Shown here: positions 35,076 through 44,682 of the stretch, piece after piece
Layout: each line of letters begins with the position of its first letter
Position numbering within the stretch: position 1 is the stretch's first letter
Source of the DNA: Candidatus Nitrosacidococcus tergens
GTDB taxonomy: Bacteria; Pseudomonadota; Gammaproteobacteria; Nitrosococcales; Nitrosococcaceae
NCBI RefSeq assembly: GCF_902810445.1
Contig: NZ_LR778175.1
Span: 1,747,370 to 1,811,369, forward strand
Direction: 5' to 3'
Length of the DNA stretch: 64,000 nucleotides
Program-made: the position numbers and the translations under genes
Notes under the pieces: model-generated
What the model was told of the DNA's origin: nothing
Databases searched by the model: none
Seen by the model: the letters and a program-made list of their open reading frames with translations, nothing else

Positions 35076-36488
35076 ATGACTGTTTATAGTAAACCTTGGT
35101 CAGGACGTTTTACAGAACCGACAGATTCTTTCGTTGAAAAGTTTACTGCATCTATAAATTTTGACTATCGTTTATATGTACAAGACATACAAGGATCCAT
35201 CGCTCATGCACGTATGCTAGCTAAAGTTGGTGTACTTTCAGCTGATGAGTGTACGCTTATCGTAGAAGGCTTAAAAAGTATTGCTCAAGATATTACTCAG
35301 GGTAATTTTACTTGGTCTGAACAGCTTGAAGATGTGCATATGAATATTGAAGCAGCACTTATCCAAAGAATAGGATCTGTAGGTAAAAAGCTTCATACAG
35401 GTCGATCAAGAAATGATCAAGTTGCTACAGATATACGTTTATATTTAAGAGATTCAATTGATACTCTTTGTATACAACTACAAAATCTACAAATTGCTTT
35501 ACTTACTTTGGCTGAGAGAGAATATAAAACTATTATGCCGGGATTTACTCATTTACAAACAGCCCAGCCCGTTACATTTGGTCATCATCTTATGGCTTGG
35601 TTTGAAATGCTTGTAAGAGATTTGGCTCGTTTTATTGATTGTCGCCGTAGGGTAAGTACTATGCCTTTAGGATCTGCAGCCCTTGCAGGTACAACCTTCC
35701 CCATCGATAGATCCTATACTGCAAAATTATTAGGTTTCGAAACTATTGCGGAAAATTCTTTAGATGCAGTTTCTGATAGGGATTTTGCAATTGAATTTGC
35801 CGCAGCAAGTGCACTGTTAATGACTCATTTATCTCGTTTTTCAGAAGAATTAATTTTATGGTCTTCTGCCCAATTTAACTTTATTCAACTACCTGATCGG
35901 TTTTGCACTGGCTCTTCTATTATGCCACAGAAGAAAAATCCAGATGTACCAGAATTAGTAAGAGGAAAGACAGGACGAGTCAACGGGCATTTAGTTAGTT
36001 TACTTACCTTAATGAAAGCACAGCCCCTTGCCTATAATAAAGATAACCAAGAAGATAAAGAGCCTTTATTCGATACAGTGGATACTGTACTTGGATGTTT
36101 AAGGGCTTTTGCTGATATGATTCCTTCTATTAAAACTCATCCAGATAAAATGCGACAAGCCGCTATGCAGGGCTATGCTACTGCCACTGATCTTGCAGAC
36201 TACTTAGTGCGGAAAGGAGTATCTTTCCGTGATGCACATGAAATTGTAGGGAAAGTAGTTGCGTTAGCAATTGAGCAAAATAAGGATTTATCTAATTTAA
36301 GTTTAGAGGAGTTACAAAAATTCAGCTCTTGTATTGAGCAAGATATTTTCAAGATTCTTACATTGGAAGGATCTGTGCAAGCAAGAGATCATCTAGGAGG
36401 TACTGCTCCTAATCAGGTAAAGGCTGCAATAGAGCGAGCAAGGAGGAAGTTAAAACCTATCCATCCTCAATTGCTTAATTTGATTTAG
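35076..36488 (+). CDS. argH: Argininosuccinate lyase
   Basis: 470-residue fumarase/aspartase-superfamily enzyme, the last step of arginine synthesis. Motifs: KPWSGRFTEPTD at the start, LHTGRSRNDQVATDIRLYLR, the catalytic histidine region GFTHLQTAQPVTFGHH and the signature GSSIMPQKKNPDVPEL. It diverges from hemC, as in many gammaproteobacteria. Its 3' end overlaps the 3' end of gcvT by 14 bases on the opposite strand. Confidence 0.97.
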   Translation: MTVYSKPWSGRFTEPTDSFVEKFTASINFDYRLYVQDIQGSIAHARMLAKVGVLSADECTLIVEGLKSIAQDITQGNFTWSEQLEDVHMNIEAALIQRIGSVGKKLHTGRSRNDQVATDIRLYLRDSIDTLCIQLQNLQIALLTLAEREYKTIMPGFTHLQTAQPVTFGHHLMAWFEMLVRDLARFIDCRRRVSTMPLGSAALAGTTFPIDRSYTAKLLGFETIAENSLDAVSDRDFAIEFAAASALLMTHLSRFSEELILWSSAQFNFIQLPDRFCTGSSIMPQKKNPDVPELVRGKTGRVNGHLVSLLTLMKAQPLAYNKDNQEDKEPLFDTVDTVLGCLRAFADMIPSIKTHPDKMRQAAMQGYATATDLADYLVRKGVSFRDAHEIVGKVVALAIEQNKDLSNLSLEELQKFSSCIEQDIFKILTLEGSVQARDHLGGTAPNQVKAAIERARRKLKPIHPQLLNLI

Positions 36489-37572
36489 CTAACAACTCAT
36501 CACTAAAGCAAGATTTTCCTTGACGTACAAAAGGGGGCTTTACAATCTCAGCAATAAGCTTTTTGCCACGAATATCTACTTCACAGTGGCTAGCACCAAT
36601 AGGCACATTAGCAAGGGCAATAGATCGATTTAAAGTAGGGGAAAATCCACCACTAGTAATCATTCCTTCTCCTAAATCAGTCGTGATAGGCTGTCTATTT
36701 CGTAATAATCCCTTTCCTAAAAGGAGTAAGCCTACTTGTTGGGTATTAGCTATCTTTTGTTCTAATGTTTTTCTACCAATAAAATCTCGATCTGTAGGTT
36801 TTAGCACTACAGTCCAACCTAGTCCAGATTCAAAAGGGGTAGTACTTTCATCCATGTCAGTTCCATAAAGGCACATACCTGCCTCTAACCTTAGAGTGTC
36901 TCTAGCACCTAACCCACAAGGAGCTACTCCATGATCTATCATTTTTTGCCACCAGCTTTGAGCATCTACTATTGGAAGCAATAATTCATAACCATCTTCT
37001 CCCGTGTATCCTGTACGGGCTATGAAGAAATCTCCCTCCCAGGTTCCATGAAATCGCTTTAAGTTTATTACTCTCTCTTGTATAGACTCGTTTAGCTGAT
37101 CATGCACCTTATCTCGTGCTTCTGGCCCTTGGATAGCAATCATTGCTAGATCTAACCGTTCTATTACAGATACTCCAAAGGATTGGCTATGAGATTTAAT
37201 CCAAGCCAAATCCTTATCTCGAGTACCTGCATTAGAAACAATGCGGAATTCTTTCTCTGAAATGAAGTAAGCAATAATATCGTCAATAACCCCCCCATGC
37301 TCATTGAGCATACAGCTATAAAGTGCCGCTCCCGGAGTATTTAAACGATCGATATTATTAGCGAGTAAATAGCGTAAAAAAGAGCGTACTTTTTCTCCTT
37401 TTAGATCCGTAATTGCCATATGAGAAACATCAAATATTCCTGCTTTTCGACGCACTTGGTGGTGTTCTGCCACTTGAGAGCCATAATGCAGTGGCATTTC
37501 CCAGCCTGCGAAATCTACAATATGAGCATCTAAGACCTTATGTAAATCATAGAGTGCGGTACGCTTTTCCAT
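36475..37572 (-). CDS. gcvT: Aminomethyltransferase, glycine cleavage T protein
   Basis: 365 residues. The GcvT folate-binding fold is shown by DFAGWEMPLHYG, GIFDVSHMAI, the aspartate region SCMLNEHGGVIDDIIAYF and RTGYTGEDGYELLLP, with the C-terminal barrel near ITSGGFSPTLNRSIALA. It transfers the methylene group from the H-protein to tetrahydrofolate. No gcvH or gcvP is nearby, so the rest of the system is elsewhere. It is convergent with and overlaps argH. Confidence 0.96.
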   Translation of the reverse strand: MEKRTALYDLHKVLDAHIVDFAGWEMPLHYGSQVAEHHQVRRKAGIFDVSHMAITDLKGEKVRSFLRYLLANNIDRLNTPGAALYSCMLNEHGGVIDDIIAYFISEKEFRIVSNAGTRDKDLAWIKSHSQSFGVSVIERLDLAMIAIQGPEARDKVHDQLNESIQERVINLKRFHGTWEGDFFIARTGYTGEDGYELLLPIVDAQSWWQKMIDHGVAPCGLGARDTLRLEAGMCLYGTDMDESTTPFESGLGWTVVLKPTDRDFIGRKTLEQKIANTQQVGLLLLGKGLLRNRQPITTDLGEGMITSGGFSPTLNRSIALANVPIGASHCEVDIRGKKLIAEIVKPPFVRQGKSCFSDELLAKSN

Positions 37573-37623
37573 AATTAACCCTTGATATTAAATTTATTGG
37601 TATAGGTATTTATAAAATCTTTA

Positions 37624-38040
37624 TTAGCTATCCAAGGGAGGCAATAAACGTTTTTTACCCTCATCATCAATAGCTACAAAAATAAATAATCCTTCTGTTA
37701 CTTTGGTATACTTTAATTGATCATTTTGAATCCAAACTTCAATATGGATTTTCATAGAAGTTTGCCCCTCACCTATTAAACAGGTATAACAACTCACCAT
37801 AGAACCAACAGGTACAGGGTGTAAAAAAACCATGCTGTTAATTGCAACGGTAGTTACCCTGCCTTTTGCACGGCGACGAGCACAAGCAGCTCCTGCTAAA
37901 TCCATTTGGGAGACGATCCAGCCACCAAAAATATCTCCATTCCAATTAGCATCTCTAGGCATGGCAATGGTTTGGATAGAAACATCGCAAACACTACCAG
38001 TAGGCATAGTAGGTGGTTGTATAGTAACAGTATCAGACAT
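37624..38040 (-). CDS. yciA: Acyl-CoA thioesterase, YciA-like hotdog fold
   Basis: 138 residues. The hotdog thioesterase pattern is clear: IAMPRDANWNGDIFGGWIVSQMDLAGA (helix with the catalytic aspartate), followed by VTTVAINSMVFLHPVPVGSMVSC and VTEGLFIFVAID. It hydrolyses acyl-CoAs; chain preference is unknown. It follows gcvT across a 51-base gap on the same strand and is the last host gene before the transposon. Confidence 0.9.
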   Translation of the reverse strand: MSDTVTIQPPTMPTGSVCDVSIQTIAMPRDANWNGDIFGGWIVSQMDLAGAACARRRAKGRVTTVAINSMVFLHPVPVGSMVSCYTCLIGEGQTSMKIHIEVWIQNDQLKYTKVTEGLFIFVAIDDEGKKRLLPPLDS

Positions 38041-38298
38041 ACGTTAATGGTAATTGAACTTATATTATTAGTAGTGCTTATGATATACAAATTAAGCTAG
38101 AAATAAACCAAGTCTTAATTTATTGAAGTGTTGAACATGCGGGAGCTATCTAAAGAGTAAAATCGGAAACTTATGTAAAGTTGACCGTTAATTACTAATC
38201 CTACGATTATACACTATAACTCAATAACAAAATGCATAGGTCGATATAATCTGGTATCAACATAGTAGTACGATATTTTCTCCAAGTAATACTAAGTT
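38041..38298. other. Gene-free segment left of the transposon
   Basis: 258 bases between the yciA start and the Tn7-like terminus at 38299. It is AT rich with no open frame of note, no RNA fold and no recognisable insertion-sequence end. It presumably includes the yciA promoter, plus sequence that lay downstream of glmS before insertion. The last five bases before the terminus are AAGTT, which do not match the CACAT at the other end. Confidence 0.6.
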
Positions 38299-38324
38299 TG
38301 TGGACGGACAAAATAGTTTGGAAC
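38299..38324 (+). repeat. Tn7-type terminal inverted repeat, left end
   Basis: TGTGGACGGACAAAATAG followed by TTTGGAAC. It matches the right end at 23 of 26 positions in inverted orientation and contains one TnsB-binding-type unit (GACAAAATAGTTTGGAAC). I see no further units inside, while classic Tn7 left ends carry three, so this end looks eroded. Confidence 0.85.
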
Positions 38325-38543
38325 GGTAATTCCCCTTAAGCACAGACAATCACTTTACCTACCATCACTCAGCTTCACCTCTTCCTTGATCTGGGTCATG
38401 CTATCTCAGCCTGTCTCTGTTACACCTGGCAACATGAACTTCATTATGATATCTGCTCCGATTAACCTATTTTTATCCATTTAACTCTCTCTCTAGCCCT
38501 CCTAGATAGTAAAAACCTAAATACAAAGACTACGTTTGCTTAC
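38325..38543. other. Spacer inside the transposon left end
   Basis: 219 bases between the left terminus and the stop of the STAND gene. On the - strand there is AGGAGG followed by a 24-codon frame (MDKNRLIGADIIMKFMLPGV...) and then a 14-codon frame starting MTQIKEEVKLSDGR. These look like leftovers of lost cargo. I cannot assign them and do not call them genes. Confidence 0.4.
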
Positions 38544-41500
38544 TCAATTTGGTGGCTCCTCTCTGTCAAACCACATATTTCCTATAGGCTTACCATCTTC
38601 ATATTTAAACAAGCCACTATAAACTAAACGACCAAAAAATTGGCTTACTCCAGAAGAAAACATTTGTTTTTCCCCACCGATTAACCAAACTATTTCCATA
38701 TCATTATCATCAAGCCATTTTTGTAACCGTTCAGCACATATTAATCCATATGAAGGACCGTACTCTTCTAGACTTGGATCCAAAAACATAAGTTTCCCCT
38801 TACTCTCCCATTGCCCCCGTTTCCCCGTGAACCTCGCCAAATCCATCTCCTGAATCAATTCCTTGGCTGGCACATGAAAGTAAAGTGAACTATTAATAGA
38901 GTAATCTTTACCACTGTCCTCCCATTCATATTTAGCAAATGGGATAAAGTGTCGGACTGCAATCAGTCCCCTATGAACTTCTTCTGGCTCCCTCCACCCA
39001 GAAAGATGGCGATATATTGTGTGCCAGGGATATTCCCCTAAAAAACCTTGATGTTGGGTTGATGATCCAGTGACTATACTGGGATCACAAAGTGTTTTTC
39101 CCTCAACCCCTTTTGCTAATAAATCATAATCTTCTTTGCGAATGATTATAGAGTTGATCCTGAACCATCCATCCAGATAAGGACTCTGGATATCATCCTC
39201 TGAATACTTCCTATTTTCAGACCAAAAGCCATGCAAAACTAGCCATCTAGAATTGTCAGCAGGCATTGTTCTTTGTAGTAGCTCTGAGAATTGAGGCAAA
39301 ATCTCTTCATCCCATAAGAAATTAGTCTTGGCCACAGGATCATTTTTATCTGGGAATGGGAAGCTATAAGGTTGCCACCAAGTACACTGCTTGTTGTGAT
39401 AGGTTTGGTATTCTCCATATTGTCTTGCCCAAATAGTAGGATCAATATCACGTTTATTGATTTGCCAAGGTCCTTCATAATTATCATCATCGGGAACATC
39501 GCTATAATCTCGATTAATCCAATGGTAGTTATCAGAAAGTCTTGCCAAAAACTCATGGAAAGCCATCCATTGATATTTTTTGCCAACACGCTCCATTTCT
39601 CCACCACTTGGACCGCCGCTCCTTCCATGCGAACACATCATTTCAAAATCAGCAAATAGCTTCTCTGTCCATCCAAACTCATGGATCCGTTTACAAACCC
39701 ATCTTTGTGCCCATTTCCTACTAAAGGTAGCAGGCTGCTTATTATTTATCCCAGAAAGCCAACGATAACACTCTTGCTGATCGTCATTAAGTTGTGCGTT
39801 TATCCTACTATCAAGTTTTTCTTGCTCTTCTCTTTTATCCTCAAATTCGCACATATAGTCTTCGAAATCATACTCAACTCCTCCAAGAGCCTTTAATAAC
39901 TCTTCTGATGAAGGTAAAATGCAACTTCTTGGTGCTTGTTCTAGACTTGCCAAATATCCTTCTTGGACATCGCCAGTTAATAGCTCATGGGCAAATCGCT
40001 GCTTGATCTCAAAACCATTCTCAATCTTTGGTAAGGCTATAAGTGTTGAAGACCAATTATGAACACAGCTCATAGTATAGTTTCCAAAATCACCCGGAAA
40101 ACCCATTAAAGAACTTTTTATTCTTGATGGAAATTCATCTCCTATTATGCGCTCTATTTCTTTTGAGGATGGATTATCAATTTCTGGGCTGCTCTTATAA
40201 GGAGGCTTGAATTTTTCCGTATTTATTTCTTCCGAAAGCACTCCAATATGAAAGGCGTACTCTAAAATTCCTCGTGCATAGTCTCTAAGAAGAATGTGCG
40301 GGATTGGTTCACCATCTCTAAAGATCAATTCAAATGTAGTGATCGCTATACCTCTAATAATATCTTCTTTGTTAGTATTGCAAACGACACCATACGCAAC
40401 AGCATAAATCCTCTCAGTTAAGTACGTATCATTTATAGTCGAAAATTTGTTTAATAAACCTTCAACCAGATGGGGGTAAGATGAAAGAATTCTGACCAAA
40501 GATTTTGTAGATCGATCCCTTATTCGCCTGTTCGGGGTGGTCAAAAACCAAATAAGGGTGATAGCGCAGAGCCTAATTCTTTCTTCTTCGACAGACTCTA
40601 ATTCGCCAGAATATGACCATTCAATAATCGTTCTAACAATGGACTCGTATTCATTATCTTCCTCAGAACTATCACCATACGCTATGTGGATAGACCAAAA
40701 GCGGTCTCTTTGAGCAATTACTTTCTTCGCAAGGTTTTGATGAAGAAACTCAGCATTCCATGGATGCTTGGACTCTGTTGACAGTTGCAACAAAATATCC
40801 AGTGCTGGATGATTGTAGGAATGTTCATCTAAATTATTTAAAATATCCAGAGTCCTTTCAGAAAAGGAGCTTGGGCTCCTCCATAAAACAGTATTCTGAA
40901 AAGTCTCATCTAGCTGCCACTTTTCGACTTCAATATCATCAGGAAGCAAATCCTCCAATTCCCTATTAAAGCGCTCAGCAATAATAATTGCCAGAGATTC
41001 AAATATTCCAGAAAATCGATAGTAACTATGTTCTTTGAGTAATTTCCCTATAGATCCTCCATCTGAAAAGGCCGCTTCAATGTCTTCTATCTGATTTACC
41101 AATTTTAGAGCAATAAAATAATCACTGAATCGTTCATATGTAAATCTTATTATGAGATTCACACCATCCTTATTTTCGTAAGAAACATCTTCAGAAATAA
41201 TACCTTCATCAATTAATATATCAAAAAGCTTATCCCCAGAATAAGGGTTCGGGTCGAAAGAATTAATCATTTTTCTAGCATATTGTATCGGAATCCCTTC
41301 AAGATGGTCTGGTAATAATTTTGAAGCTATATCCATAAGTGTTGACTTAACGATATTTTCTTGTGGATTGAATTTCTTCTTTCTTGCCACAGCGCTTTCA
41401 ATGCTTTTGACATAAAAATCAAATAACGAGGTAATAGAATTCAGTCCTTTTGGAAATGAGCTTTGTTCTTTTTGTTTAAGCGCTTTACAGCAAGTTTTCA

Positions 41501-43070
41501 AAAACAGTGGGTTAGTAAATTCTGGGGCTAATATTGGTGCACTTGGTTTAGATATGCCTTGCAGGGAAAGAAATTTCTCCGCTGCTCTATGCTCATGCCC
41601 TCTAAACCCATAATGCTCTAAACGTGGCAGGAGGCTATCACTCGCACTATCTAGAAGAATGTTTAGATATGTACTGCGACAACTGAACAGAACAGCAATA
41701 TATGGAAACCGTGATAAGTCGGACAAAAACCCTGTTATTTGGTTATACCAGTCCTCTTTGTGTTTGCCTTCGTTGATTGCATCTATTACAATAAGTGCTC
41801 TCGAATCCGATGCTTCTCCCGCTGCATCTATAGCCCCTAAGACTTGATAGTTTCTACAGCTTTGTAAGTCTAATGATTTTTTTATGAAATCGATGGGGTT
41901 CCCACCTTGGTACTGAGCCCCCAATAAAAATAATGTAGGCAATTTCTCATTGATTCTATGTACGCTTAAGTCACATAGGAGGTGTGATTTACCTATTCCA
42001 GCTTCACCATAAAGGAGTAAAGCTTTCGTCTGGGATGAGATGGCTTTTTTTTGTTTTATGAAAAATGCTAATTTGTCTAGTTCGCTGGATAATCCATATA
42101 GAACACTTCTAATGTTATCTGTTTTTTTGAACCGATCGGTTTTATCATACACATCCTTATAAATCTCAGCATATAAATTAGATAGCTCCTCTAATAAATT
42201 GCTTATGCTTGGTAGTCGATTATGAAAATCTTTGCAGGCAATCCCTTTCTCAAACTCATCTAGTAGATTATCAAGTCGCTCATCTAAGCTATTTATGCTT
42301 TCACCGTTTAACGATATATCTCCATTTTTATCCTCTTTCTTTAAGCAAGAAACAGCATCTAAACCAGCTTTTTTGAGCTTTCTTCTCCTCTCTTTAAGAA
42401 GATTCCACCATGAAGGATTTAAAGACAGACCATCGAAACTCTTTGCGATGGGAAGTTCAACATGAAACTCTGGGGTATACCTCTCTCCCAAGCTATCTTG
42501 CGATCTTTTTACGATCTTTCTGAATACTTCTATTCCGAGAAATGGTTCGTTAAACCAATACAAAGCTCTGCCAGAGTAAAGGGGATCATCAATCGTAAGA
42601 AAATTAGTAATCTCATGCTTACCCCAATATGAGAACGTTATTTTACGACCAACAGTCTTTGCTTGACCTTCCCACTTTTCAATTCTCTCTAACCATTCAT
42701 CTTCAACAGAAACTACTTGCTTCCCTCCTTTCCCTATCTTTCTGCTATCAGCTTTATCTAAAGGCAAGCAAACAACATAATGCGTTAATCTGGGATGATT
42801 CTCTAAGGCTGTAGTAAATGATTTGTCTAATTGCTGCCAGTGGGAGGGGTTCATTTCACCTAAAAAATATTTGGCTTGCCAGCATATTTCAGAACCATCC
42901 TCTAGAATCCAATAGCACTCAACGCCAGCATCACCACCTGCCCCATCCTTCCTTACAAAACGCTTTCCAGAAGCTGGTTTTTGAAGGTGAGCAATTTGGC
43001 AAATCAACTCTTCAAAGCCTGAGTTTTTACTACCTTCATGTGCTCTAATTTTAGAAAAATCAATTTCCAT
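38544..43070 (-). CDS. STAND NTPase with N-terminal nuclease-like domain, Avs-type
   Basis: 1508 residues, uninterrupted. Residues 1-175 look like a PD-(D/E)xK restriction-endonuclease fold: FEE at 19-21, GGDAGVE at 45-51 and WQAKYF at 64-69, giving D47, E51 and the Q-x-K pair. Residues about 320-600 form a STAND/NACHT-like P-loop ATPase: Walker A LLLYGEAGIGKSHLL (351-365), Walker B ALIVIDAINEG (425-435) and sensor-like FSCRSTYL. The rest is helical, HEAT-like near 800-930, then a tryptophan-rich C-terminal region (about 1190-1500) that would be the ligand sensor. This layout is that of Avs antiphage NTPases, which sense phage proteins and then cut DNA. The defence role and Avs subtype are inferred. 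It lies 59 bases after the tnsE remnant. Confidence 0.8.
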   Translation of the reverse strand: MEIDFSKIRAHEGSKNSGFEELICQIAHLQKPASGKRFVRKDGAGGDAGVECYWILEDGSEICWQAKYFLGEMNPSHWQQLDKSFTTALENHPRLTHYVVCLPLDKADSRKIGKGGKQVVSVEDEWLERIEKWEGQAKTVGRKITFSYWGKHEITNFLTIDDPLYSGRALYWFNEPFLGIEVFRKIVKRSQDSLGERYTPEFHVELPIAKSFDGLSLNPSWWNLLKERRRKLKKAGLDAVSCLKKEDKNGDISLNGESINSLDERLDNLLDEFEKGIACKDFHNRLPSISNLLEELSNLYAEIYKDVYDKTDRFKKTDNIRSVLYGLSSELDKLAFFIKQKKAISSQTKALLLYGEAGIGKSHLLCDLSVHRINEKLPTLFLLGAQYQGGNPIDFIKKSLDLQSCRNYQVLGAIDAAGEASDSRALIVIDAINEGKHKEDWYNQITGFLSDLSRFPYIAVLFSCRSTYLNILLDSASDSLLPRLEHYGFRGHEHRAAEKFLSLQGISKPSAPILAPEFTNPLFLKTCCKALKQKEQSSFPKGLNSITSLFDFYVKSIESAVARKKKFNPQENIVKSTLMDIASKLLPDHLEGIPIQYARKMINSFDPNPYSGDKLFDILIDEGIISEDVSYENKDGVNLIIRFTYERFSDYFIALKLVNQIEDIEAAFSDGGSIGKLLKEHSYYRFSGIFESLAIIIAERFNRELEDLLPDDIEVEKWQLDETFQNTVLWRSPSSFSERTLDILNNLDEHSYNHPALDILLQLSTESKHPWNAEFLHQNLAKKVIAQRDRFWSIHIAYGDSSEEDNEYESIVRTIIEWSYSGELESVEEERIRLCAITLIWFLTTPNRRIRDRSTKSLVRILSSYPHLVEGLLNKFSTINDTYLTERIYAVAYGVVCNTNKEDIIRGIAITTFELIFRDGEPIPHILLRDYARGILEYAFHIGVLSEEINTEKFKPPYKSSPEIDNPSSKEIERIIGDEFPSRIKSSLMGFPGDFGNYTMSCVHNWSSTLIALPKIENGFEIKQRFAHELLTGDVQEGYLASLEQAPRSCILPSSEELLKALGGVEYDFEDYMCEFEDKREEQEKLDSRINAQLNDDQQECYRWLSGINNKQPATFSRKWAQRWVCKRIHEFGWTEKLFADFEMMCSHGRSGGPSGGEMERVGKKYQWMAFHEFLARLSDNYHWINRDYSDVPDDDNYEGPWQINKRDIDPTIWARQYGEYQTYHNKQCTWWQPYSFPFPDKNDPVAKTNFLWDEEILPQFSELLQRTMPADNSRWLVLHGFWSENRKYSEDDIQSPYLDGWFRINSIIIRKEDYDLLAKGVEGKTLCDPSIVTGSSTQHQGFLGEYPWHTIYRHLSGWREPEEVHRGLIAVRHFIPFAKYEWEDSGKDYSINSSLYFHVPAKELIQEMDLARFTGKRGQWESKGKLMFLDPSLEEYGPSYGLICAERLQKWLDDNDMEIVWLIGGEKQMFSSGVSQFFGRLVYSGLFKYEDGKPIGNMWFDREEPPN

Positions 43071-43129
43071 ATATGATGAACCTTAAATAACTAAATATTT
43101 ATTACTTGCTTAGTAAACTGAGTTTTAAA

Positions 43130-44672
43130 TTAATTGTTGGGTAAATCCTGATCGACTCTCCTCATCCAGGCAGCTCTCTTAGCCCATCCCTCCATATCCT
43201 CTCTCAACACTTCCAATTCCCCTAATCTCTTCGGATAATTCACCCCTCTATGCCCGTCTCTCCCATACAGCTGATCAAATAAGCCATTTCGCTAATTTAA
43301 CGAACCTTTCACCACCTCACACCGAATTCTTTCAAAATCACTCTGCCATGTTTCTCGATCAACACCAGTCAAGGCTTTAGTAGTTGGTGAGCCATCTTTA
43401 CACAGATGTAGTCTACTACGCCCAATTTTAGGCAAAACCAGTATTTCTTCAAAAATTACATGGTATCCAAATTTAGTTTTTGGAATTACAATTAACTCAT
43501 TAAAGGCCGCAAAGTGATTAGCGAAAATATAGTTGTAATTTGTTGCATCTTGCTTTCCGCTTACATCTGCTGCCGCTAATACACCGCCTAAGTGTGATTC
43601 GTCATCAGTACTAAACAAATTACTATTTCCACCTGTAGCCGTTTCTTCTTTTTCTATAATAATTTGGCTACTTTTCCTTGCCTTATATGATTTCTCAATT
43701 TGACTAGGTCTGCTAAAACTCACCCAAGTCGGATCAGTCTCTATCACCCGTGTATCTATATCTATATTGGCTGTCGCTTCGTCATCTAACTGTAGATCCT
43801 CATCATCAACGACTGACTCTATCGGGACTGCTATGTGTTGTGTACTGCCTTCACCCTCCTTCTTTTCCTGAAAGAATACATGGGTGATCCGTGTTGTTCT
43901 AGGAAGCCTCGCACTGACTTCTAAACCAACTATTTTCTCAACTAAATAATCCCTACCTTCATTAGAGAAACGTCCTTTCACATGGAGTTTCCATCCCTGC
44001 ATGGGTGGTGGGTCAAAACTAAAGCACCACTGCTCACCATTCTTCGTAATTTATCTACTTTTTTGATAGTGCTTAAAAATGCTTTCATAGGAATTCATAA
44101 CATCTTTATCTAAAAATAACCAAACTAAAAGCTGCTCTACAGCCGACTGCTCTAATGCCTCTTTAGGAAACGAAGAACTAGGTTATATCTAAATGATCTC
44201 GCTCCACCTCATACTGAACGTCAAACTCTTGCTGTAAAGCTGTACTGCTCAAGCAGCTTCGACAAAAATAGAGGCTAATTGAAAATAATGACCGAGCTAG
44301 CTCTAATTGGGGAATGTGATAACGAATCTTACTATAGAATGTTTCATCCTCGTAGATAAATGAATTCTGCACGCCATCCTTGTTGCGTACGGAAGTAAAG
44401 GAAGAAAGGTTAGGAAAATCTATCAATTTAGCTTGCTGCAGGCCCGATACCCCAAACTCAATCACACGATCTGACGTATTACTTTGTTGAGTTGTACGGT
44501 TAAGAGTTTTGCCTCTGCTTAAAAAAGGTAAGCTATTAAATATATAATAATTTTATTCTTGCATTGAATTAAGTCAAACAAAAACACACCACACTTTATG
44601 GCCCAAGTTACGGAATAAATGACCAATATGTATAACCTGCACATCGTCATCAAAACTAGCTAACTTAACTAC
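43130..44672 (-). pseudogene. tnsE: tnsE remnant (Tn7 target-selection protein)
   Basis: Segments in successive frames together cover most of Tn7 TnsE. The first runs from GTA at 44672 (VVKLASFDDDVQVIHIGHLF...), with TGA at 44574-44576 and TAA at 44553-44555. It continues through LIDFPNLSSF and YFCRSCLSSTALQQEFDVQY to a TAG at 44178. After a frameshift comes PSSSFPKEALEQSAV, another stop, then CFSFDPPPMQGWKLHVKG. That last stretch is open to a TAG at 43292 and resumes in the same frame as LFDQLYGRDGHRGVNYPKRL to the final stop at 43130. About 30 residues are missing before GVDRETWQ. TnsE directs Tn7 to conjugating plasmids. This copy has lost its start codon as well, so it is dead. Confidence 0.9.
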
Positions 44673-44682
44673 TCAATCCTCC

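Noticed and set aside
39239..39628. 129-codon - strand frame inside the STAND gene
   Set aside because: Out-of-frame shadow in the same strand as a 1508-codon uninterrupted gene; no start signal, and composition unlike a protein. The + strand frames at 39372-40006, 40760, 41659, 42232, 42629 and 42818 are rejected likewise.
43292..44002. A 236-codon intact hypothetical gene
   Set aside because: It is the open part of the broken tnsE: same-frame similarity continues past its stop codon and, across a frameshift, upstream of its ATG.
44178..44465. A 95-codon hypothetical gene
   Set aside because: N-terminal part of the tnsE remnant, with further matching sequence and two stops upstream in the same frame.
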